From NCBI GenBank assembly GCA_937978655.1, contig CALJUX010000087.1:1-48729 (forward strand): a stretch of 48,729 nucleotides of DNA, given 5' to 3'. This stretch comes from an uncultured Chromatiaceae bacterium (GTDB lineage Bacteria > Pseudomonadota > Gammaproteobacteria > Enterobacterales > Alteromonadaceae). The position numbers and the translations under genes were made by a program. Positions 1-8,365 of the stretch are shown piece by piece. Under the pieces are notes generated by a model, which was not told where the DNA came from, searched no databases, and saw only the letters and a list, made by a program, of their open reading frames with translations. Each line of letters begins with the position of its first letter. Position 1 is the first letter of the stretch.

Positions 1-47
1 GAGATGGTGATTCGTGACTGGAGTTCAGACGTGTGCTCTTCCGATCT
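1..47 (+). other. Illumina P7 adapter and index left on the contig end
   Basis: This is sequencing-library DNA, not genome. Bases 14-47 match the TruSeq read-2 adapter (beginning GTGACTGGAGTTCAGACGTG and ending GCTCTTCCGATCT). Bases 1-5 (GAGAT) match the end of the P7 flow-cell oligo, and bases 6-13 (GGTGATTC) sit exactly where an 8-nt i7 index goes. Genomic sequence starts at about 48. The match is from memory of the adapter sequence, but the three-part order is exact. Confidence 0.97.
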
Positions 48-263
48 GGGCAGTCGCTGGCGTTACAGGTCACCTTGCCAGATGCGCTGGAATCCATTGC
101 CGTGTCAGGCAAAGTCGCCTGGCTGACGCCGCAAGGCGCGCAAAATACCAGCCCGGCCGGGATTGGGGTGGCTTTTATTGATGACAAACTGAATCTGCGC
201 GATCGGATTGAAAAACTGTTAAGCGGTACCCAGGATTCAGCGGAACTGACGTTTACCCTCTGA
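48..263 (+). CDS. pilZ: PilZ domain protein, 5' truncated by the contig end
   Basis: Only the last 71 residues are present; the real start lies off the contig. An apparent GTG start at 33 is an artefact because it falls in the adapter and adds five adapter-coded residues. The visible part has a PilZ-like beta-barrel segment: SGKVAWLTPQGAQN followed by AGIGVAFID, then a charged helix RDRIEKLL. In related gammaproteobacteria the short type IV pilus protein PilZ lies between holB and tatD, and tatD follows here, which supports the name. PilZ of this class is needed for pilus biogenesis and usually does not bind c-di-GMP. Confidence is high for the domain and moderate for the exact orthologue. 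Confidence 0.8.
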   Translation, partial: GQSLALQVTLPDALESIAVSGKVAWLTPQGAQNTSPAGIGVAFIDDKLNLRDRIEKLLSGTQDSAELTFTL

Positions 264-351
264 ATGCAGGCAGCAGCTCTTCCCGACGTCTGGCCCTTCA
301 GTTACACTGCCGCGCTTTTTGTTTCCCTGCCTGTTATTTCGGAGTTTGATT

Positions 352-1128
352 GTGTTTATTGATTCGCATTGCCATCTGGATCGCCTGGAACTGGACAAAC
401 TCGGTATGGACCTGCCGGCAGTGCTAGAGGCTGCATCACAGGCGCAGGTCAGTCATATGCTGTGTGTCAGCGTCAGTTTGCAGGAGTATGCCGCGATGGC
501 GGCTTTGGTACGCGGATACCCGCAAGTGTCATTGTCCTGTGGCGAACACCCGTTACACCAGCAACTGGATTTCAGCCCCGTGCAGTTACTGCAATTGTGC
601 CAGGCGGACGAGGTGGTGGCAGTGGGCGAAACCGGTCTGGATTATTTTTACAGTCCGGACAACAAATCGACGCAACAAGCTGCCTTTGCCGCGCATATTG
701 CAGTGGCACGTCAGCTGAACAAGCCTTTGATTGTGCATACCCGTGATGCCCGTGCCGACACGTTAGCCTTGCTGCATGGTGAACAGGCGCAGGACTGCGG
801 TGGTGTGTTGCATTGTTTCACCGAAGATTGGGATACTGCCAAAGCGGCATTGGATCTCGGATTTTATATCTCTTTTTCCGGCATTATGACCTTTCGTAAT
901 GCCGATGCACTGCGTGAGGTTGTCCGGCAGGTCCCATTAGACCGCTTATTGATTGAAACCGATTCGCCTTATCTGGCACCAGTCCCTTATCGCGGTAAAA
1001 CCAATCAGCCTGCCTATGTCGCTGCTGTGGCCCAAGCTATTGCAGAGCTCAGAAACATCGATTTGGTGACGTTGGCCGCTGCGACCAGCGACAATTTTCG
1101 CCGGTTATTTCCACTCGCCCGGCTGTAA
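352..1128 (+). CDS. tatD: TatD family metal-dependent hydrolase (DNase)
   Basis: 258 residues, normal for TatD/YcfH proteins of the amidohydrolase TIM-barrel fold. These cytoplasmic enzymes act as metal-dependent 3'-5' exonucleases. Visible signatures are the N-terminal metal ligands FIDSHCHLD, the glutamate motif GETGLDYFY, VHTRDA, LHCFTED and the C-terminal IETDSPYLAP with the catalytic aspartate. I chose the GTG at 352 because GGAG at 341-344 is well spaced and the protein then opens directly on the conserved metal site; a TTG at 319 would add 11 unconserved residues. It follows pilZ, as in the holB-pilZ-tatD order of Pseudomonas-like genomes. Confidence 0.93.
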   Translation: MFIDSHCHLDRLELDKLGMDLPAVLEAASQAQVSHMLCVSVSLQEYAAMAALVRGYPQVSLSCGEHPLHQQLDFSPVQLLQLCQADEVVAVGETGLDYFYSPDNKSTQQAAFAAHIAVARQLNKPLIVHTRDARADTLALLHGEQAQDCGGVLHCFTEDWDTAKAALDLGFYISFSGIMTFRNADALREVVRQVPLDRLLIETDSPYLAPVPYRGKTNQPAYVAAVAQAIAELRNIDLVTLAAATSDNFRRLFPLARL

Positions 1129-1163
1129 AAGCCAACATCATCCGTTTGTTGCTGCGCGCATTG

Positions 1164-1175
1164 ATTGTCGACAAA
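1164..1175. promoter_or_regulatory. Possible distal operator, GTCGAC palindrome
   Basis: ATTGTCGACAAA differs by one base from the perfect palindrome at 1625-1636. It lies 36 bases after the tatD stop and about 460 bases from the nearer copy. It could be an upstream auxiliary operator for the GntR regulator or chance. Confidence 0.3.
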
Positions 1176-1182
1176 AGAAAAG

Positions 1183-1215
1183 AAGCCCAGAACGAATCCG
1201 CATTGTTCCGGGCTT
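1183..1215. terminator. Hairpin after tatD
   Basis: Stem AAGCCC-A-GAAC (1183-1193) pairs with GTTC-C-GGGCTT (1205-1215) with one A/C mismatch. The plus-strand side lacks a U tract; the T-rich tract lies on the minus-strand side (complement of ACAAAAGAAAAG). It may end tatD transcripts, but the polarity fits a minus-strand terminator better. Confidence 0.4.
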
Positions 1216-1624
1216 AGGGGAATGGCTCAATGATGAGCCGTGCGCTAGAAGGGGACTGGGCCGTTGATTGCGCCAGCCGCTGAAATCCAGTGTAGCCAAC
1301 TGTATTTTTTTTGCGCAACCATGCGCCGGCAGCAAAACGTTGAATTAGTAAAATAAATGTGATTTTACCCTGCGTTACACCCAGCTTATCCAGAAGTTAT
1401 CCCCAGCTTTATTCAGCTGCCGGAGCGCTAAATAAGGCGTAGCGCGGATATTCCCGATCTATGCAACAATATCCTCACATTCTATTCAGTTGCATCAATT
1501 ACAATTTTAATCACCAAATATTCTATTAAAAAATTCGCTGCAGGTAGTGCCAGCGAAAATGGAAGAAATTTGTTACAACGATCTGTCAACCATAATGGCC
1601 AATGGATAGGGCAAACATCAAAAG

Positions 1625-1636
1625 ATTGTCGACAAT
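1625..1636. promoter_or_regulatory. Candidate operator of the GntR regulator
   Basis: ATTGTCGACAAT is a perfect 12-bp palindrome 86 bp upstream of the regulator start. FadR-subfamily GntR proteins bind short palindromes of this size, usually next to their own gene. A near copy lies 73 bases downstream in the same intergenic region. Assignment rests on symmetry and position only. Confidence 0.55.
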
Positions 1637-1697
1637 AATACCAAGGTCCAGCTTGACTTCCGCGCCAAATGCTTCTAAAAATGCACCATATCCAATT

Positions 1698-1709
1698 TAT
1701 GTCGACATA
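1698..1709. promoter_or_regulatory. Second candidate operator next to the regulator start
   Basis: TATGTCGACATA is a perfect 12-bp palindrome with the same GTCGAC core as the site at 1625-1636. It ends 13 bases before the preferred GTG start at 1723, where bound protein could block transcription or early elongation. If translation began at the ATG at 1669 this site would be coding, which is one reason I prefer 1723. Confidence 0.5.
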
Positions 1710-1722
1710 TTGCAGGTTTCTC

Positions 1723-2385
1723 GTGCAAAAAGACCCCGTCACCGCCGCCGACAGAGTGCTGCTGGAGATCCAACGCGCCATTGTGGCCGGAGAGATCCCG
1801 GCCGGCAGCAAAATTTCAGAACCTGAACTGGCGCGGCAGTTTGATTTAAGCCGGGCGCCGCTGCGTGAAGCGCTGGCAAGGCTCGAACGCTGCCACCTGA
1901 TCGAACGGATCCCAAACGCCGGCGCCCGGGTCGTCAAGCTGACGCCACAAGGTTTAATTTCTTTGTATCAAATCCGCGAGAATCTGGAAGGAATGGCTTG
2001 CCGGCTGGCAGCCGAGCAGATGTCAGACGCGGAAATCGCACAGATGCAAAATTTGCTGGACCAGCATCTGTCGACACAACGTGTGCGCGAAGGTGAAAGT
2101 TACTATCAGGAAGCCGGTGATGTCGACTTTCACTACCGCATTATCCAGGCCAGCAAAAATCCATATCTCATCAATATTCTGTGTGATGAGTTGTATTACC
2201 TGGTGCGGATGTACCGGGTACAGATGGGGATGGCCGGGCCACGCGTGTCGCGTGCATTTGACGAACACAAAGCCATCTTAAATGCCATTGCCAGTCGCGA
2301 TGGTGAACTGGCCGAACTTTTGATGCGCCGCCATATCAGCGCGTCGCGGCGTAATATCGAAGCATATTTACAACAGGGGAACTGA
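1723..2385 (+). CDS. prpR: GntR family (FadR/FCD subfamily) regulator of the propionate operon
   Basis: 220 residues. The N-terminal winged helix-turn-helix spans about residues 5-70, with the GntR features EIPAGSKISEPELARQF and SRAPLREALARLE. The C-terminal FCD ligand-binding all-helical domain (about 85-215) has DFHYRIIQAS and DEHKAILNAI, which carry the usual acidic and histidine metal or ligand positions. The GTG at 1723 is preferred, with AGG at 1714-1716; an upstream ATG at 1669 would add unconserved residues and swallow an operator-like palindrome. One base separates its stop from prpB. It probably responds to a methylcitrate-cycle intermediate. It is unrelated to the sigma-54 PrpR of Salmonella, so the symbol denotes role only. 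Confidence 0.85.
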   Translation: MQKDPVTAADRVLLEIQRAIVAGEIPAGSKISEPELARQFDLSRAPLREALARLERCHLIERIPNAGARVVKLTPQGLISLYQIRENLEGMACRLAAEQMSDAEIAQMQNLLDQHLSTQRVREGESYYQEAGDVDFHYRIIQASKNPYLINILCDELYYLVRMYRVQMGMAGPRVSRAFDEHKAILNAIASRDGELAELLMRRHISASRRNIEAYLQQGN

Positions 2386-2386
2386 A

Positions 2387-3271
2387 ATGACACAAAGTGC
2401 AGGGTTAAAATTCCGTCAGGCCATCAGCGCCAACCAGCCATTACAACTGGTCGGGACTATCAACGCTTATACCGCAATGATGGCGGCGCGGGTCGGGCAC
2501 AAGGCGTTGTATTTATCCGGCGCCGGTGTCGCCAACGCCTCCTTTGGTTTACCAGATCTGGGTATGACCTCATTAAATGATGTCTGTGAAGATATCCGCC
2601 GTATCACCGGCGCCACAGATCTGCCGTTATTGGTTGATGCGGATACTGGCTGGGGTGGTGCATTTAACATCGCCCGGACCGTGCGCGAAATGACGCGGGC
2701 CGGTGCGGCCGGTTTTCATATCGAAGACCAGGTCATGCAAAAACGTTGTGGTCACAGACCGAACAAAGAAATTGTGTCGCAGGAAGAGATGGTCGACCGC
2801 GTCAAAGCAGCGGTGGACGCACGCACCGACAGCAACTTTTTTATCATGGCGCGCACCGATGCGCTGCAGCAACAAGGCTTAGCGGCAGCTATTGAACGGG
2901 CGCAGGCTTGTGTTGAAGCTGGTGCTGACGCCATCTTTGCCGAAGCTGTGTACACATTAGAGCAATATCAGGCATTTACCAGCGCCTTGTCGGTGCCGGT
3001 ACTGGCGAATATCACCGAATTTGGCCAGACGCCGCTGTTTAACACCGCCGAGCTTGCCGGTGTCGGTGTGAAAATGGTGCTCTATCCATTATCCGCATTT
3101 CGCGCGATGAACAAAGCTGCACTGAATGTGTATCAGTCTATTCTGGCCAATGGCGACCAAAAGGCCGTCGTGGATAGCATGCAAACCCGTACCGAATTAT
3201 ACGATTTTCTGAATTATCACAGTTACGAAGAAAAACTGGACGCCTTGTTTGCACAGGGCAAAAACAAATAA
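2387..3271 (+). CDS. prpB: 2-methylisocitrate lyase
   Basis: 294 residues, the family's normal length. It splits 2-methylisocitrate into pyruvate and succinate, the last step of the cytoplasmic methylcitrate cycle. Isocitrate lyase/PEP mutase superfamily marks are LSGAGVANASFGLPD, the metal site VDADTGWGG, HIEDQ, and the active-site loop QKRCGHRPNKE with the catalytic cysteine. The ribosome site GGGGAA overlaps the end of the regulator gene, so the two are probably co-transcribed. It is followed by prpC after 39 bases. Confidence 0.97.
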   Translation: MTQSAGLKFRQAISANQPLQLVGTINAYTAMMAARVGHKALYLSGAGVANASFGLPDLGMTSLNDVCEDIRRITGATDLPLLVDADTGWGGAFNIARTVREMTRAGAAGFHIEDQVMQKRCGHRPNKEIVSQEEMVDRVKAAVDARTDSNFFIMARTDALQQQGLAAAIERAQACVEAGADAIFAEAVYTLEQYQAFTSALSVPVLANITEFGQTPLFNTAELAGVGVKMVLYPLSAFRAMNKAALNVYQSILANGDQKAVVDSMQTRTELYDFLNYHSYEEKLDALFAQGKNK

Positions 3272-3310
3272 CCATTCATCTCAACGAACTCTGTACCTGG
3301 AGAGCAGCAT

Positions 3311-4441
3311 ATGTCGACTACCAAGCAACTGACTGGCGCCGGACTTCGCGGCCAAATCGCCGGCAAAACCGCGTTATCAACGGTCGGAAAAACCGGCTCT
3401 GGCCTGACTTACCGTGGCTATGACGTCAAAGATTTAGCCGCTAAATGTGAATTTGAAGAAGTCGCGCATCTGATTTTAAAAGGTGAGCTGCCCACAACCG
3501 CAGAGCTTGCCGCCTATAAAGCCAAGCTGAAGTCGCTGCGCAGCCTGCCGCAGGCGCTGAAAGAAGTGCTGGAGCGTATTCCGGCACAGGCGCACCCGAT
3601 GGATGTGATGCGCACCGGCTGCTCGATGCTCGGAAACCTCGAAACTGAACACAGTTTCAGCGCGCAGCAGGACGTCACCGACCGTATGCTGGCCGTGTTC
3701 CCTGGCATGATTAACTACTGGTACAACTACAGCCATCATGGTAAACGCATCAATGTGGAAACGGACGCGGATTCGGTTGCCGAGCAGTTCCTCTGGACAT
3801 TGCACGACAAAAAACCTGAGCCATTGCATGTTACCGTGATGCACGCTTCGCTGATTTTATACGCGGAGCACGAATTTAACGCCTCGACTTTCACAGCCCG
3901 CGTTTGTGCCTCGACATTGTCCGACATGCATTCCTGCATCACCGGTGCTATTGGTTCGCTGCGCGGCCCGCTGCATGGCGGCGCCAACGAAGCGGCGATG
4001 GAACTGATTGAAAACATGCAAAACCCTGAGCACGCTGAAGAGACTTTGCTCGGCATGCTGGCGCGTAAAGATAAAATCATGGGTTTTGGCCACGCGATTT
4101 ATTCCGAATCGGACCCACGCAATGCCGTGATCAAAGCCTGGTCTGAGCAACTGGCCAAAGCCAATGGCGACACGCGTTTATACGATGTGTCGGTGCGTTG
4201 TGAAGCTGTGATGTGGCGCGAGAAAAAACTGTTCTGTAACGCCGATTTTTTCCATGCCTCGGCGTATAACTACATGGGTATTGCCACCAAGCTGTTCACA
4301 CCAATTTTTGTCTGTTCCCGCTTAACCGGCTGGGCGGCGCATGTGATGGAACAGCGCGCGGATAACCGCATCATCCGGCCAAGCGCCGATTATGTCGGCG
4401 TTGAACCACGCGAAGTACAGCCCATCACGGCACGCGGCTGA
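3311..4441 (+). CDS. prpC: 2-methylcitrate synthase
   Basis: 376 residues, as expected for PrpC of the citrate synthase family. It condenses propionyl-CoA with oxaloacetate to 2-methylcitrate. Visible catalytic regions are GPLHGGANEAAME (substrate histidine), GFGHAIYSESDPR (second histidine) and CNADFFHASAYNYMGI (catalytic aspartate), with RPSADYVG near the C-terminus. The ATG is preceded by GGAGAG with normal spacing. A strong hairpin follows the stop before acnD. Confidence 0.97.
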   Translation: MSTTKQLTGAGLRGQIAGKTALSTVGKTGSGLTYRGYDVKDLAAKCEFEEVAHLILKGELPTTAELAAYKAKLKSLRSLPQALKEVLERIPAQAHPMDVMRTGCSMLGNLETEHSFSAQQDVTDRMLAVFPGMINYWYNYSHHGKRINVETDADSVAEQFLWTLHDKKPEPLHVTVMHASLILYAEHEFNASTFTARVCASTLSDMHSCITGAIGSLRGPLHGGANEAAMELIENMQNPEHAEETLLGMLARKDKIMGFGHAIYSESDPRNAVIKAWSEQLAKANGDTRLYDVSVRCEAVMWREKKLFCNADFFHASAYNYMGIATKLFTPIFVCSRLTGWAAHVMEQRADNRIIRPSADYVGVEPREVQPITARG

Positions 4442-4454
4442 GTCCGTCCGGATA

Positions 4455-4478
4455 AGGCGCTGCACCCACGCAGCGCCT
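4455..4478 (+). terminator. Hairpin between prpC and acnD
   Basis: AGGCGCTGC (4455-4463) and GCAGCGCCT (4470-4478) form a perfect 9-bp GC-rich stem with loop ACCCAC, followed by GTTTCT. The T tract is short, so partial termination or an mRNA-stabilising stem-loop is as likely as a full stop. Confidence 0.5.
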
Positions 4479-4526
4479 GTTTCTACACAGCCTGATAGCT
4501 CAGACAAGGTCTGAAAAGAGAGAGCG

Positions 4527-7115
4527 ATGAACACTTTATTCCGTAAACCTCTGGCCGGCACCGGCCAGGATTATTTTGATGCGGCCGCTGCAGTAGATAG
4601 CTTGCAGCCGGGCGCCTGGGCAACGCTGCCTTATACCTCCCGTGTGCATGCTGAAAATCTGGTGCGCCGGGCTGATCCGACTCAGCTCAATGCCTATTTA
4701 CTGCAACTGATTGAACGCAAACAAGAACTGGATTTCCCTTGGTTTCCGGCGCGGGTGGTCTGTCATGACATTCTGGGCCAGACCGCGTTAGTGGATTTGG
4801 CTGGGCTGCGCGATGCCATTGCGGCGCAGGGCGGCGATCCGGCCAAAGTCAATCCGGTGGTGCCGACGCAGCTGATTGTCGACCATTCGCTGGCCGTCGA
4901 GCATGGCGGTTTTGAAAAGGATGCGTTTGAGAAGAACCGCGCTATTGAAGACCGCCGGAACGATGACCGCTTCCATTTCATTAACTGGACGAAAAAAGCC
5001 TTTAAAAACGTCGACGTGATCCCGCCAGGCAACGGCATCATGCACCAGATTAACCTGGAGCGGATGTCGCCGGTCATCCACGCTAAAGACGGTGTGGCCT
5101 ATCCGGATACGCTGGTCGGCACCGACAGCCACACGCCGCATGTCGACGCTTTGGGCGTCATCGCCATCGGCGTTGGTGGTTTAGAAGCCGAAAGTGTGAT
5201 GTTAGGCCGGGCGTCCTGGATGCGGCTGCCGGATATTATCGGCGTTGAGCTGACCGGCAAAGCGCAGCCCGGCATCCAGGCAACCGATATCGTGCTGGCG
5301 CTGACCGAATTTCTGCGCAAGCAAAAAGTGGTGTCGGCGTATCTGGAATTCTTCGGTGAGGGCGCCAACAGCCTGAGCCTTGGCGACCGTGCCACCATCT
5401 CCAACATGACACCGGAATATGGCGCCACCGCCGCGATGTTTTACATCGACCAGCAGACACTGGATTATCTGACGTTGACCGGGCGTGACGCCGCACAAGT
5501 GAAGCTGGTGGAAACTTATGCCAAAACGGCGGGCCTTTGGGCTGACAGCTTAACCACTGCGGTGTATCCGCGTGTGCTGCGTTTTGATTTGTCGACAGTA
5601 GTACGCAACATTGCCGGCCCGTCGAATCCACATGCCCGTGTCGCCACCACAGATCTGGCCGCCAAAGGCATCAGTGGCGTGGTCGAAAATACCCCAGGCC
5701 TGATGCCGGATGGCGCGGTGATTATCGCCGCAATTACCAGCTGTACCAACACCAGTAACCCGCGTAACGTCATTGCCGCCGGCTTGCTGGCGCGTAACGC
5801 GCACAAGCGTGGCCTGACACGTAAACCCTGGGTGAAAAGTTCGCTAGCACCCGGTTCCAAAGCGGTGGAGCTGTATTTAAAAGAAGCCAATTTGTTGGCA
5901 GATTTAGAAGCGCTGGGTTTTGGCATTGTTGGTTTTGCCTGCACCACCTGTAACGGCATGAGTGGCGCGCTGGACCCTGTTATTCAACAGGAAGTGATCG
6001 AGCGTGACTTGTACGCCACCGCAGTATTGTCGGGTAACCGCAACTTTGATGGCCGCATTCATCCATATGCCAAGCAGGCATTTCTGGCCTCACCAGCCTT
6101 AGTGGTGGCTTATGCCATCGCCGGCACCATTCGCTTTGATATCGAAAAAGACGTGCTTGGAACGGACGCGGCGGGTCAGCCGGTGCGGTTAAAAGATATC
6201 TGGCCAACTGATGCTGAAATCGATGCCGTTGTGGCGGCCAGCGTCAAACCTGAACAATACCGCCAGGTGTATGAGCCGATGTTTGCGCTGGATGTCGATT
6301 ATGGCGACAACATCAGTCCGCTGTATGACTGGCGACCACAAAGTACTTATATCCGCCGTCCCCCTTATTGGGAGGGTGCTTTGGCCGGTGAGCGCACACT
6401 CAGCGGCATGTTGCCGTTAGCGCTTTTGGGCGACAACATCACCACCGACCATTTATCACCGTCCAACGCCATCATGCTGGACAGTGCTGCCGGTGAGTAT
6501 TTGCACAAAATGGGCCTGCCGGAAGAGGACTTTAACTCTTACGCCACCCACCGTGGTGACCATCTCACGGCGCAGCGCGCCACTTTTGCCAATCCAAAGC
6601 TCATCAACGAAATGGCGCTGGTGGATGGCAAAGTAAAACAAGGTTCACTGGCGCGACTGGAGCCGGAAGGCAAAGTCCAGCGGATGTGGGAAACCATTGA
6701 AACTTATATGCAGCGCAAACAGCCACTGATCATCATTGCCGGTGCCGATTATGGCCAGGGTTCCAGTCGTGACTGGGCCGCCAAAGGCGTGCGGCTGGCG
6801 GGGGTGGAAGCTATTGTGGCCGAAGGTTTTGAGCGTATTCACCGCACTAACCTGGTTGGTATGGGGGTGTTGCCACTGGAGTTTAAACCGGGTACAAACC
6901 GGCTGACGCTTGGGCTGGATGGCACAGAGTGCTTTGATGTTGTTGGTGAACGTCTGCCGCGCACCACGCTGACTCTGGTGATCCACCGCAGAAACGGGGA
7001 AACGCTGCAGGTGCCGGTGACTTGCCGGCTGGATACCGCCGAAGAAGTGTCGATCTACGACGCTGGCGGCGTGTTGCAACGGTTCGCCAAAGATTTCTTA
7101 GGCGGCAATCTGTAA
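4527..7115 (+). CDS. acnD: Aconitase-like 2-methylcitrate dehydratase, Fe/S-dependent
   Basis: 862 residues, the length of AcnD. It replaces PrpD: with PrpF it converts 2-methylcitrate to 2-methyl-cis-aconitate. The [4Fe-4S] cluster cysteines are C406 in TSCTNTSNP and C472 and C475 in ACTTCNGMSG. Other aconitase marks are GTDSHTPHVDALGV, GVGGLEAE, and the swivel-domain GADYGQGSSRDWAAKG near residues 745-760. GAGAGAG precedes the ATG. There is no prpD in the window, consistent with the acnD-prpF variant known from Shewanella and relatives. Confidence 0.96.
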   Translation: MNTLFRKPLAGTGQDYFDAAAAVDSLQPGAWATLPYTSRVHAENLVRRADPTQLNAYLLQLIERKQELDFPWFPARVVCHDILGQTALVDLAGLRDAIAAQGGDPAKVNPVVPTQLIVDHSLAVEHGGFEKDAFEKNRAIEDRRNDDRFHFINWTKKAFKNVDVIPPGNGIMHQINLERMSPVIHAKDGVAYPDTLVGTDSHTPHVDALGVIAIGVGGLEAESVMLGRASWMRLPDIIGVELTGKAQPGIQATDIVLALTEFLRKQKVVSAYLEFFGEGANSLSLGDRATISNMTPEYGATAAMFYIDQQTLDYLTLTGRDAAQVKLVETYAKTAGLWADSLTTAVYPRVLRFDLSTVVRNIAGPSNPHARVATTDLAAKGISGVVENTPGLMPDGAVIIAAITSCTNTSNPRNVIAAGLLARNAHKRGLTRKPWVKSSLAPGSKAVELYLKEANLLADLEALGFGIVGFACTTCNGMSGALDPVIQQEVIERDLYATAVLSGNRNFDGRIHPYAKQAFLASPALVVAYAIAGTIRFDIEKDVLGTDAAGQPVRLKDIWPTDAEIDAVVAASVKPEQYRQVYEPMFALDVDYGDNISPLYDWRPQSTYIRRPPYWEGALAGERTLSGMLPLALLGDNITTDHLSPSNAIMLDSAAGEYLHKMGLPEEDFNSYATHRGDHLTAQRATFANPKLINEMALVDGKVKQGSLARLEPEGKVQRMWETIETYMQRKQPLIIIAGADYGQGSSRDWAAKGVRLAGVEAIVAEGFERIHRTNLVGMGVLPLEFKPGTNRLTLGLDGTECFDVVGERLPRTTLTLVIHRRNGETLQVPVTCRLDTAEEVSIYDAGGVLQRFAKDFLGGNL

Positions 7116-7123
7116 CAGAGCAA

Positions 7124-7143
7124 AGCCGGCCTCGTCGCCGGCT
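7124..7143 (+). terminator. Hairpin between acnD and prpF
   Basis: AGCCGGC (7124-7130) pairs with GCCGGCT (7137-7143) around loop CTCGTC, followed by GTTTCATTT. It lies 27 bases before the prpF start. It may attenuate read-through or protect the upstream mRNA end. Confidence 0.5.
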
Positions 7144-7170
7144 GTTTCATTTGAGAATTAAGGTGATCTG

Positions 7171-8358
7171 ATGAGTTATGCACCTCAGTTAAGAATTCCG
7201 GCCACCTACATGCGTGGTGGCACCAGTAAAGGCGTGTTTTTCCGCTTACAGGATTTACCTACGGCGGCACAAGTCGCGGGGCCGGCGCGGGATGCCTTGT
7301 TGCTGCGGGTGATTGGCAGCCCGGATCCATATGGCAAACAAATCGATGGCATGGGCGGCGCCACCTCCAGCACCAGCAAAACTGTGATCCTGAGCAAAAG
7401 CAATCAGCCCGATCATGACGTCGATTACCTGTTTGGTCAGGTAGCGATTGATAAAGCCTTTGTCGACTGGAGTGGCAACTGTGGCAATTTGTCGGCAGCG
7501 GTCGGCTCTTTTGCCATCCAATCTGGTTTGATTGATGCGGCGACATTACCGGCAGATGGCCTTGCCACGGTGAAAATCTGGCAGGCCAATATTCAAAAGA
7601 CCATCATCGCCCATGTCCCGATGCGTGGCGGTCAGGTGCAGGAAGACGGCGACTTCGAGCTTGATGGCGTGACCTTCCCGGCCGCCGAAGTACAGCTGGA
7701 GTTTCTGAACCCGGCGGCGGATGAAGGCGAAGGCGGTGGTGCGATGTTTCCGACCGGCCAGCTGGTGGACACACTGACTGTTCCTGGTATTGGCAGCTTT
7801 GCCGCCACTTTTATCAACGCCGGCATTCCAACAATTTTCCTCAATGCGGCGGAACTCGGTTATCAGGGCACCGAATTGCAGGAGGCGATTAATGGCGATG
7901 CCCAAGCGCTGGAACGCTTTGAAACCATCCGCGCTTATGGCGCATTGCAGATGGGCCTGATTAAAGACATCAGCGAAGCGGCTGTCCGCCAGCACACGCC
8001 AAAAATTGCCTTTGTCAGCGCACCGAAGAGTTATGTTGCATCAAGCGGCAAAGCGGTCGGGGCGGCCGATGTGGATTTACTGGTACGTGCACTGTCGATG
8101 GGCAAACTGCATCATGCCATGATGGGGACTTGTGCGGTGGCCATTGGCACCGCTGCGGCGATCCCCGGCACACTGGTCAATCTTGCCGCCGGCGGCGGTG
8201 AACGCACTGCGGTGCGTTTTGGTCATCCCAGCGGCACTTTGCGGGTTGGCGCCGCAGCGGTGTTGCAGGACGGACAGTGGCAGGTGACCAAGGCAATCAT
8301 GAGTCGCAGCGCCCGGGTGCTGATGGAAGGTTGGGTCAGAGTCCCGGCCAGCCGGTAA
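7171..8358 (+). CDS. prpF: 2-methylaconitate cis-trans isomerase
   Basis: 395 residues, the normal length. PrpF has a diaminopimelate-epimerase-like fold and isomerises the trans-2-methylaconitate made by AcnD to the cis form. The family opening TYMRGGTSKGVFF is present, followed by DGMGGATSSTSKT, SGNCGNLSAAVG and GAMFPTGQ. It is the fourth structural gene of the operon. AAGGTG precedes the ATG. A GC-rich hairpin closes the unit at 8366-8394. Confidence 0.96.
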   Translation: MSYAPQLRIPATYMRGGTSKGVFFRLQDLPTAAQVAGPARDALLLRVIGSPDPYGKQIDGMGGATSSTSKTVILSKSNQPDHDVDYLFGQVAIDKAFVDWSGNCGNLSAAVGSFAIQSGLIDAATLPADGLATVKIWQANIQKTIIAHVPMRGGQVQEDGDFELDGVTFPAAEVQLEFLNPAADEGEGGGAMFPTGQLVDTLTVPGIGSFAATFINAGIPTIFLNAAELGYQGTELQEAINGDAQALERFETIRAYGALQMGLIKDISEAAVRQHTPKIAFVSAPKSYVASSGKAVGAADVDLLVRALSMGKLHHAMMGTCAVAIGTAAAIPGTLVNLAAGGGERTAVRFGHPSGTLRVGAAAVLQDGQWQVTKAIMSRSARVLMEGWVRVPASR

Positions 8359-8365
8359 AATAGTT

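Larger units (their letters stand above)
1129..1722. promoter_or_regulatory. Gene-free control region between tatD and the prp operon
   Basis: About 590 bases without a convincing gene; short frames here have no ribosome site or recognisable product. It holds three GTCGAC-centred palindromes (listed separately), a hairpin at 1183-1215, and two DnaA-box-like nonamers at 1386-1394 (TTATCCAGA) and 1397-1405 (TTATCCCCA), each one base from TTATCCACA. Bases 1470-1560 are AT-rich. It most likely carries the tatD 3' end and the promoter of the GntR regulator and prp genes. Confidence 0.6.

Noticed and set aside
33..47. GTG start of a 76-residue PilZ frame
   Set aside because: The start and first five codons are adapter sequence; the gene is simply truncated at the contig end.
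1482..1937. 151-codon minus-strand frame
   Set aside because: It overlaps the GntR regulator, has no ribosome site and no recognisable domain.
1723..2385. Sigma-54-dependent PrpR
   Set aside because: The protein is a 220-residue GntR/FCD regulator without an AAA+ domain.
3308..3319. GTCGAC site at the prpC start codon as an operator
   Set aside because: TATGTCGACTAC lacks the full flanking symmetry, and GTCGAC is frequent within genes here as a Val-Asp codon pair.
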